From Anagrus nilaparvatae (Eukaryota > Arthropoda > Insecta > Hymenoptera > Mymaridae), in assembly GCA_022575985.1 (NCBI GenBank), contig JAKSXM010000014.1, forward strand, positions 2,046,001-2,110,000: a DNA stretch of 64,000 bases, given 5' to 3'. Made by a program: the position numbers and the translations under genes. The notes under the pieces are model-generated. The model was not told the origin of the DNA. It saw only the letters and a list, made by a program, of their open reading frames with translations, and ran no database searches. Shown here one piece after another: positions 56,854 to 64,000 of this stretch (positions are counted from its first letter, which is position 1; each line of letters starts with the position of its first letter).

Positions 56854-57340
56854 CTTGTGATGAGAGAGGGAGTTATCAATGATACTCTGATGGTAAATGA
56901 CTAGAATAATAAGCCGCCAAAAATTGCAAAACAATGACAAGGAAGGAAAAAGAAAATTACTATTATGATTATGATAGTGCGCTTATATGATCTTGATTAA
57001 TATTAGTTTTATATGCACTATTATTACAGGCAATGAAAAACCATGACAGTATGTGTATATTTAAGCACATAAATATATAAGATAAAAATGCACTATAATA
57101 TGTAAAACACTTGATATTGTTAGTACTGCACGACGATTGAGGTTAGAATTTATTCACTGTGTTGTTTGTGTGTAATTAATGCACAAGACTAGAATTGATG
57201 TTTGATTTCTATTGCACATTAGTTGAAGAACTTATTAAAATAAAATAATATAAAAATCACTGATAAAAATAAATTTATAAAATAATCTTTGGTAAAAACT
57301 TTGTAAGAGACAAAATAATGCTTGTATCCTAATCGTCGCG

Positions 57341-57450
57341 CACGCGCATTTTAAAGATATATAAGGAATTTTCACGCTATTAATTTTATTTAAAATTTTT
57401 TACAATTTATAAATAATTTAACTTAAAAAAGTGGTTTTGAAAGAAAAAAA
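57341..57450 (-). repeat. Inverted partial copy of the tRNA-cassette body
   Basis: The reverse complement matches 57671-57815 of the cassette (CAAAACCACTTTTTTAAGTT, AATTGTAAAAAATTTTAAAT and AAAATTAAT...), except that the cassette has about 70 bp more. The tRNA-like unit is thus held between inverted arms. This piece abuts the 5' end of LINE copy B. Confidence 0.75.
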
Positions 57451-57500
57451 TACTGATAATTATATTGAAAATATGACGAACGTTAAATTAATTAATTAAT
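57451..57500 (+). repeat. 50-bp direct repeat, left copy
   Basis: It matches 57856-57906 with one substitution and one added A (shared core ATATGACGAACGTTAAATTA). It brackets cassette copy 2, but the sequence is unrelated to the 250-bp repeat at cassette copy 1. Confidence 0.9.
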
Positions 57501-57855
57501 GTAAATTTAGCACTAGATCTACAAAGCTGCCTTTTGAATGAAAGAAATTGATCCTGATTGTCTCCTGGGGTGTCCGCTCTCGATAGCTCAGATGGTAGAG
57601 CGTTGATCCGGAAAACCAAAGGTCGTGGGGTCGAATCCCGCTCGAGACAAATTGATTGACAATTTTTTTCATTCAAAACCACTTTTTTAAGTTAAATTAT
57701 TTATTAATTTATCTTAAAAAATTATTTAACATCAATTAAAAAATTTTTCTAATTTATTTAAAATTGTAAAAAATTTTAAATAAAATTAATGGCTTGAAAT
57801 TGCCTTAATAACTTTGAAATATAAGATTATTATATTTGTTCATAGAGATCGTTAA
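57501..57855 (+). mobile_element. tRNA-like cassette, copy 2
   Basis: About 355 bp, related throughout to 38641-38981. It has roughly 33 extra bp at the left end. Sequence outside the direct repeats is not shared with copy 1, as expected for two independent insertions. Confidence 0.7.
57577..57648 (+). tRNA. tRNA-like sequence (GGA at anticodon position), probably non-functional
   Basis: The cloverleaf has acceptor CTCTCGA/TCGAGAC (one mismatch), D arm GCTC/GAGC, anticodon stem TTGAT/ACCAA with a mismatch, loop CCGGAAA (GGA, nominally Ser but without a long variable arm) and T arm GTGGG-GTCGAAT-CCCGC with a good B box. C at position 33 and a Ser-type anticodon on a short-arm tRNA make a working gene unlikely. 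Pol III promoter boxes A and B look usable. Confidence 0.5.
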
Positions 57856-57906
57856 TACTGATACTTATATTGAAAAATATGACGAACGTTAAATTAATTA
57901 ATTAAT
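57856..57906 (+). repeat. 50-bp direct repeat, right copy
   Basis: Right partner of 57451-57500. Confidence 0.9.
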
Positions 57907-58240
57907 AATTTTTTTTGTTGAGATAACCGTATCTTTGTAGCGATTAAATTTTTATAAAATATTCTGTAAAAGAGCTTCGCATATAATTTCTTTTTTTTAA
58001 ATATATTTTTACTTGTAAACTAAATTTTTTATTTTTTTCCTTTAAAGTTAAAAATTTTGGGGTGCGAGCAAGTTTAAATTCATTATCAATATTATTGTGA
58101 TTACAGCGTTTGTAATAGAGTTATTTTTTGTTTATATAATATTATTTTTTTTAATGTTTTATAAATATTCATATTTACTTCAGATGTTAAAGCAAATTCA
58201 TTTATCATATTTTGAATTAAGCTTATATGGATATAAGCGC
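57907..58240. other. AT-rich interval before LINE copy C
   Basis: No supported gene. The open frame beginning at 58097 enters LINE copy C ORF1 at about 58243; its hydrophobic N-terminal part is not element sequence. Confidence 0.5.
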
Positions 58241-58242
58241 AC

Positions 58243-59545
58243 TACATGCAAGGTAAAGCGTAAGTCTCTTCAGGCCCCCACTATTTCTAATATATGCAGG
58301 CAATGTGGTCAATCAACTAATATTCATATTGGGCGTAGCTCCGCCTCTCAATTGACCACACCATCACACAATACTAAACATATTCCTTGGCAGACTCAGG
58401 GTAGTGGAAGCTCTCCCTCTACAATTAACAATACATGCTCTATTCAATCACATATCGAATTACAAAAGCAAATCGACAAAATAATTAATTCATTGGATGA
58501 GCACAAGATATTATGCACTAACAAAAGAAAAATTTTCTAAAACAAGAAAATTTACTTTTCAACGATCTTATATATAAGATGCAGAACTCAACTACAGCTG
58601 CTGCAATTCCAGCCGATTTACCATTCATACAAGACCTCTAATTCACAGCAGCAGCACATCAACAAGACAGCCAGATAACAGTATTATAAATCACTTTATT
58701 AATCAAAATAAAATATTTTATGATAACAATAATAAAAGTAGTAGTAAGAATAGTTTAAATTTTAATAATAATTTCAATAGTACTCATTCTAATACACTCA
58801 ATAATCTAGATACAAATTTTTTAACTCCTAATAATAATAACAAAGATCTTGACAATATAATCAGTCAAGTTAACATTAACTCTGACCATGACAGTATGAA
58901 TAGCATGCCTTTAACCAACACCAACAACTGAAATGCTAACTTGATTGAGAGAAGATAACTTTTCATTCCAGAGTTCATGAAAATCAATAGTACAAACAAT
59001 TTGCAATGCGTTACCTTCTCCATTTTAAAAACACTTATTCCTTCTCTCAATCAATCAGACATTTGTAGCGTAAGACTTCGTTACGCCCAAACTCCCGGGA
59101 TCCCTCATCTGACTATTCCTCTTTTATTTTTACTCTAAAGGACTCTGATATAGTCCAATCGGTGATGCGTGCCAAAAAATATTTCAATTACTTCTCAACA
59201 AAAGATATTGATTTAAAGTTTCTGAAATCGGAGGCCGACATTGCTATGCCAGATAGGAAAATATTTATTAATGAAGTTCTGTCTACCACAAATCGTTTGC
59301 AGTATATTTCGGTAAAAGAAACCACAAAAAGACTCAGTTACAAATATATCTGGCACAGCATAAATGACTTCCTGGTCAGATGGCAGGATGGGTTGAAATC
59401 TCATGCTGTCAGAACGATATCAGAATTATACAATATCTTACAGTTCTCAAGTAATTTTAATTGTCATCACAAAACACCCACTCAAACTTATACCTCCAGT
59501 CACCATCAGCAGGAAATACCCAGTGACTCCAAAACTACTAAATGA
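58243..59545 (+). pseudogene. LINE copy C ORF1 remnant
   Basis: Pieces: a Ser-rich linker (58260-58440), coiled coil (IQSHIELQKQIDKI, 58440-58500), Asn-rich sequence with stops (58680-58930), then the C-terminal RNA-binding-like domain (59160-59460, LSYKYIWHSINDFLVRWQDG) ending at TGA 59543-59545. Confidence 0.8.
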
Positions 59546-59549
59546 CTAG
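59543..59549 (+). promoter_or_regulatory. Candidate stop-codon readthrough site TGA-CTAG, copy C
   Basis: ORF1 ends AAA TGA CTA GAC, as in copy A, and the same frame continues into the start of the endonuclease (KVDFLNALSLKKH) until a small indel near 59627. The shared heptamer in a decayed copy shows the arrangement is ancestral. Confidence 0.65.
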
Positions 59550-61310
59550 ACAGCTCTGTACAAGTAACGTCGCCTAAGAAACCTGCTCTAAAAGTAGACT
59601 TCTTAAATGCATTGTCATTAAAAAAGCATAGGGGCAGGTTCGTGAATACCTTAATAATGATGATTCCTATCATGCATTCTGCATAACTGAAACTAGATTA
59701 GGCTACACCGTTAGTGATCATATAGTGACCATTCCGGGCTACAGCGTATTACCGTCAGGACCGTAATACACATGGAGGCGATATCCTAATTTACACCAGG
59801 GAAAACTTCAAGACCAAAATATTTTGTTCCTCAAAAAACCGAGCAACTTGGTAAACCTCTAAAACCTGAATACCTATTCTGTTCAGTTTGGGAAGGCAAT
59901 TCCACCCCTACATTAATTGCAGCAGTATACCGTCCTCCTGATGTAAACATCAGGTCTGATGATGCATTCATTGAATTGCTACGCACCTATAGCTCTGACT
60001 TTAGTCATGAGCTCATTATAGCTGACTGGAACGCCAATATGCTTGACTCTGATGGCTCTGATACAAGATTTTTAACCAACGTCATGACGGACCTATCACT
60101 CAAACTGGTAAATACCGGAGCATCACACAATTCAAAACATAAAAACACATGCATTGATGTTAATTTGTAGATAACTGTCACACTGTTCTCAGCTTTGACC
60201 GATTTCAGCCTATGGGAATAGACATGACATTATTTCCGTGACTACTGACATATTTTACCTAATACCACCTGACTTAACAGTGACTTAAAAAGCCATCAAT
60301 AGTGTCACAATGCACGACTTAAATCTACACTTACGTCAACTAGACTGGACAGCATTTTCATCTGCTGATGATGACCTTGACATTGAACAAGGTCTCTCAG
60401 CTTTGAAAACTAATCTGAAAAACACAATCAACAAATTGGTACGTGATAAAATAATTATGCCTCAGAAAATTTAATTTCCTTGATTAAATCCTGAACTACG
60501 ACTATTAATATCAAAACGTGATGCAACCAGTAGACACTATCACAGAACTGGCTACAGTAGGCTTTTCAATGAATTCCTATCCCTTGCCAACTCTTATAAG
60601 GAACAGTTTGAAACGGCTCGTTGTGCTTAGATGCTTAGATATGCAACACCCTCGATGATGGCAAAAACTTCTGCAATGAAATGCGGAGACTGAGGCTTAT
60701 CCCAAAAGTAAGTGATGCTTTTCATGGTTTTTTACATGATGACCTTAACTCACATTTCTAAAACATCTCAATCTCTCCTTTATAAGATACATCAGATTCT
60801 CTCAAAATTCTTAATAAAGTATTCAGAAATGATGTAGTCCTGGCTGTATCTCATTTCAAATCTCAAGCAAAAGGAGAAGATCTCATCCCTCAAATCATTG
60901 TAGCCAAGGCATTACTAACTATTGCTAATTATGTTACTAAACTCTTTAATGCCTCACTAGCAAAAGGTATTTTTCCAATTAAATGGAAAAACTGGCGAAT
61001 ATTAACTCTTAAAAAAGTCTCTAACCCATCTTTTTCTTCTGACTTCAGTCCCATAGCACTGCTATGCTTCTTGTCAAAGGTCCTTGAAAAACTTACTCAT
61101 GACTTACTTTTAACTAAATCTAAAATATTATACCCATGCTAAACAGGCTTTCGTAAACACCACAATACTGAATCGGCTCTGATGAAGCTTACTGATAATA
61201 TACGTATGGGTAAAGAAAAAAAGCTAGCCACCTTACTACTACAACTTGATTTTTCAAAGGCTTTTGATAATGTCTCTCCATCGAAGCTATTCAGAAAGCT
61301 ATATTATATT
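59546..61310 (+). pseudogene. LINE copy C ORF2 remnant (endonuclease and RT N-half)
   Basis: Fragments with frameshifts: KVDFLNALSLKKH (59600), ITETRLG (59688), an IPGYSVLPSGP-like block (59730), GDILIYTRENF (59780), a VYRPPDVNIR block and IIADWNANMLD (59925-60045), then RT pieces: SQAKGEDLIPQ (60860), KGIFPIKWKN (60965), GFRKHHNTESALMK (61150) and LQLDFSKAFDNVSP (61240). It stops at the junction with repeat family X. Confidence 0.8.
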
Positions 61311-61440
61311 AAATATTTTTGAAGCTGGTTGAAAAAATTTTTTTAATTTTTTTGTTTTTTATGGTATTTTTTATAATTTATTTGTGTCTGTTTGTGTGTA
61401 TATCATCATCAGGATCGAACCAATGAACAGTCAAAACGAA
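61311..61440 (+). repeat. Repeat family X, tail-to-head junction
   Basis: A GAAGCTGGTTGAAAAAATTT tail with TATGGTATTTTT is followed at once by a TTTATTTGTGTCTGTTTGTG head, showing tandem arrangement. It truncates LINE copy C. Confidence 0.78.
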
Positions 61441-62090
61441 GTAGTTACGGGGATAGCTATATTAAACAGCGTGAGTATGACAGCTAAATTTCTTTTCAGA
61501 GATAGCCAAGACCAAAACATTAGTTATACCAAAACTAACTTTCGTATTCTGGTTTTTTTGGCCGCGGGTTCTTGAAAAAGTTACAGGTCCACAAAATTGG
61601 CCAATTTTTCGGAAAAAATTGTAAGTATGACAGCCCAGAATAGCCTAGATTTTTAGATTAGGCCAAAACATACTCAGTTTATTTATGAGATTTTTCGGTA
61701 TCTGAGTTCTGGACGAGTATGTCGGGCCATTAAAGTTCCGCCGTCTATCCGTGCTACTTTAAATTGGTTTGAAATAAAAAAATTTACTAGCGATCAATTT
61801 TACAGTCAGAATCTCTTAATTATAGCATTTATAATAGCGTTATTATATTTGCGGGTGACATAGGCCATAGTTTTGACACACAGCAATCGTACTTTTGAAG
61901 ATATTCTATGTTTACTATTTTTTTGAAAAATAAAATTTTTTGAAAATTTGATTAAAAAGTGAAATATTTTCTAAGTATGATAAAATTAAAAAAAAATTAT
62001 TTTAATATTTATTATAATAATTATAATTATATTGGTTTAGAAATAAAGAAAGTTTGTTGATTTCAGTAATAAAAAGAAAATTGTATTCAA
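61441..62090. repeat. Interval with a repeat family X middle segment
   Basis: Contains the family X block GCGGGTGACATAGGCC at 61850 followed by a diverged GATATT...GAAAATTTG part to about 62000. The rest (including an open 63-codon frame at 61384) matches nothing I recognise. Confidence 0.6.
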
Positions 62091-62360
62091 AATAAAGAAT
62101 AAAATATCGTTGACTCATTTGTGAAATAAATTTTATTTTTTTTTACCATTTCACGAACTGGACAACACATCTCTTAGCTTTGATCAGTTCACGAATTGGT
62201 CAGTTTACTTGACCAATTCACGATATGGTCAATGTCACAAATGAGGTGTAATATATATATTGTATAAATAAAACATGTATGTAAAGAGTGTATTATATTT
62301 TTGCCTGGAAGAATAAAGAACATAATAATAATAATAATAATAATAATAATATTTTGAATG
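62091..62360 (+). pseudogene. Possible LINE 3' end with ATA-type tail
   Basis: The sequence CTGGAAGAATAAAGAACATA is followed by (ATA)n at 62322-62351, the tail style of CR1-group LINEs in this window. Short CACGAAYTGG repeats lie upstream. No coding part remains. Confidence 0.4.
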
Positions 62361-63089
62361 CATACATTAAGTTTAAATTCAATATAAATTTTCATTAACT
62401 AAATATTATAGCAAACAATTTTAAAACTAAAAATTATAAAAAAATTAATTTAAATTTCTTGATTTTAAGTACAATAGAAGAATCAGCAGGTGTCTTCATA
62501 ATGAAAATTAAATATCTGTAATTTGTAAAAAATATGCGGTCATCTCAAAAAATTTATTCAAAAGTACAATACAAACAAATTTCCAATTTTATAGTATATG
62601 CCAAAATCAATGTTTTCTAACAAATAAAAATTTTTTAATTTTTCAGATTCAGCAAAAGATGTCATTTTCGGGGCAGTGAATTATATGATGCTGAAAAAAC
62701 TCAAATCAGATATTTTTAATACTATGTAACTCAGACGTTATATACCCTGAATATTTCAATTCTACGAGAATCTCTAAACTTAGGCAAAATAGGTCATTGT
62801 AGAAACGAAAGCACTGAACCACTTGTTTTCAAGTTTTCTACGTGTGGATCACCATATCATTTAATATACAATTGCCCATAGAATTTAGATGAGTAGAGGG
62901 AAGCTTCAAGGGCCAAAATTCTCCCTCCAAGAATGATCATAAAATATCCATCTAGAATGCAGTGCAACATTTTAAACATTTTTTCCAAGATGGTTACGAA
63001 GCCCTGAAATAAAAAATAAGAATACAAACTCTATTATTGACTCTGGATAATCCAGGGGCATGATGGAGCTAGTAGATCTTCAGCTTCCA
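62361..63089. other. AT-rich interval without recognisable content
   Basis: About 700 bp between the LINE tail and the next family X piece. No ORF or repeat end can be supported. Confidence 0.5.
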
Positions 63090-63212
63090 GAAAAACCAGG
63101 TCTTACGTAAATATTTGGAGACTATTGACAAATTTTTTGTCGCACTTTGTAGCATTCGATTCGGCACTAATTTTCTTGTATTCTCTGAAATTTTTATTAA
63201 AAGCAGAGGTGG
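63090..63212 (+). repeat. Repeat family X, partial copy interrupted by an LTR
   Basis: The blocks GGAGACTATTGACAAATTTT, ATTCGATTCGGCAC, TATTCTCTGAAATTTTTATT and AGAGGTGG follow the family X order and stop exactly where the LTR-like sequence begins. Confidence 0.7.
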
Positions 63213-63390
63213 TGTGAAAACACACCTTTAGTATTTTAAATAATATATGTAAAAAGAGAGAGAAGATAACGCACGCACGACCGACGGGGACTCTCGTCGA
63301 GTAGTGCGCGCTCGGCTTTCATGCTTTATGCATGTATAATAAAATCAATATTCAATCTATTAATTATTGTAATTATTTTACACGCCTACA
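63213..63390 (+). mobile_element. Probable 5' LTR of an LTR retrotransposon
   Basis: It starts TGTGAAAACACACC where family X homology breaks off and ends CACGCCTACA, a TGT...ACA pair over 178 bp. It contains a GC-rich patch and AATAAAATC. Downstream lies TTTTGGTCCTTCAGCC, which resembles the leader of insect BEL/Pao elements as I recall them. The other LTR and the flanking duplication lie beyond the window. Confidence 0.42.
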
Positions 63391-64000
63391 CTCCTTTTAC
63401 TCCATCATAAACTGTTACGTGTCCATTTTGGTCCTTCAGCCTTTATTAAAAAAAAAATAAAACAATTATCATCAGTAACCGTTTTACTGTGAAAATTTAT
63501 CAAGATTAAAAAGGAGTGAAAGTGAACGTTGCCATGCGGCCTTTATCATATTAGTGAATGTGTTAAAAATTATTCATCATTACTATAATTATTTTTATTG
63601 CTCAAAAGTGGATCAAATTTTATGCACTTTGTGCTCACATATTTTTTGGTGAAATATCTTCGGAGAAATTTTATATTGTTCAATCCAAAAAAAAAAAATC
63701 GTGTGTCAAAAATTTAAATCACAATGGCCGCCTATTGAAGAGAGCGCGCACGCCTCAACATTAAAAACTATATAACATACAAAGACTGCATAAGTGCCAT
63801 GTGCTTTTATTTTCATTACAAAAATTCACGTCAGAAAAATATTCAAGTAAATTTTTTATGTGAAGTTTTCACGTCAAGAAAAAACACTCGAGTGAAAAAT
63901 AAGTATATTTTTATGTGAAGTTTTCAAAAAAAAAGAAAAATGAAAAGTGAAAAATTTTTTTTTTTTAAAATAAAAAATTAAATAAAACAAGAAGGAAGCC
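63391..64000 (+). other. Leader of the probable LTR retrotransposon, cut by the window end
   Basis: Untranslated-looking sequence with no ORF. Near the end a unit around TGTGAAGTTTTCA recurs (63860, 63915) with CACTCGAGTGAAAA between. The gag start would be expected just past 64000. Confidence 0.35.

Larger units (their letters stand above)
52339..57340 (-). mobile_element. CR1-group LINE, copy B (near full length, decayed)
   Basis: Minus-strand copy: 5' UTR (about 56855-57340), ORF1 (three pieces), ORF2 (two pieces), 3' UTR (about 52339-52440). It keeps the C-terminal RT region that copy A lost. The catalytic YADD is changed to YAED (at about 53275). Frameshifts and a few stops make it inactive. 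Confidence 0.86.
58243..61310 (+). mobile_element. CR1-group LINE, copy C (truncated at both ends, decayed)
   Basis: Homology to copy A starts in the middle of ORF1, just after the PHD finger (ACATGCAAGGTAAAGCG), and stops at about 61310 within the RT (SKAFDNVSPSKLF), where repeat family X begins. Loss of the 3' end is unusual for a LINE and implies a later rearrangement. Many stops and indels make this the oldest of the three copies. Confidence 0.85.

Noticed and set aside
1..64000. An integrated polydnavirus or other viral segment
   Set aside because: No capsid, virulence-gene family or excision motif is recognisable; all coding parts are explained by transposable elements plus one Ig exon.

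Overview
This looks like a stretch of an AT-rich insect (at least arthropod) nuclear genome dominated by transposable elements and repeats. Evidence for eukaryote: spliced coding exons with GT-AG borders, non-LTR retrotransposons (LINEs) with poly(A) or ATA-type tails, a Helitron, a piggyBac-like element, LTR fragments, a satellite array and one Dscam-like immunoglobulin exon. There is no bacterial-style operon. I cannot fix the species; a parasitoid wasp or similar hymenopteran is only a guess. The only convincing host-gene piece is the Ig exon at 46324-46485 (minus), so part of the window is probably intronic to that gene.

Layout. 1-4.9 kb: a 135-bp repeat family in opposite orientations at both ends, enclosing a 34-bp satellite that flips orientation near 833 and a 1.26-kb foldback (2667-3923). 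5.4-7.5 kb: AT-rich repeats and a (GT)n tract. 7.73-15.5 kb: two minus-strand R1-clade LINEs, one 5'-truncated and one about full length (9300-15485) with a perfect 15-bp target duplication inside an ATT microsatellite. 15.5-20.97 kb: a decayed autonomous Helitron with Rep HUH/Y2 motifs, a PIF1-type helicase and a textbook 3' hairpin-CTAG end. 22.25-25.52 kb: a compound foldback that would form a three-armed hairpin. 25.67-35.17 kb: a ~100-bp tandem repeat split by an 8.6-kb DNA transposon (26364-34980), which carries a broken minus-strand transposase and an open four-exon plus-strand DUF4806-like gene, and which was itself invaded by a MITE and a solo-LTR-like element. 36.8-38.0 kb: a piggyBac-like MITE with TTAA duplications. 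38.4-39.2 kb and 57.4-57.9 kb: two copies of a tRNA-like cassette, each flanked by direct repeats of unrelated local sequence. 42-45 kb: LINE relics and a possible solo LTR. 46.3 kb: the Ig exon. 47.2-61.3 kb: three copies of one CR1-group LINE (A plus, B minus, C plus). 63.2 kb to the end: the probable 5' end of an LTR retrotransposon.

The most interesting signal is in the CR1-group LINE. In all three copies ORF1 (PHD finger, coiled coil, RNA-binding-like C-terminus) and ORF2 (endonuclease plus reverse transcriptase) lie in the same frame, separated by one TGA in the context TGA-CTAG, and in copies A and B there is no in-frame ATG before the start of the endonuclease. UGA-CUAG is a known stop-codon readthrough context, so this family may express its polymerase as an ORF1-ORF2 readthrough fusion. 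The tRNA-like cassette with long flanking duplications, the DUF4806-carrying transposon and the compound foldback are the next most interesting.
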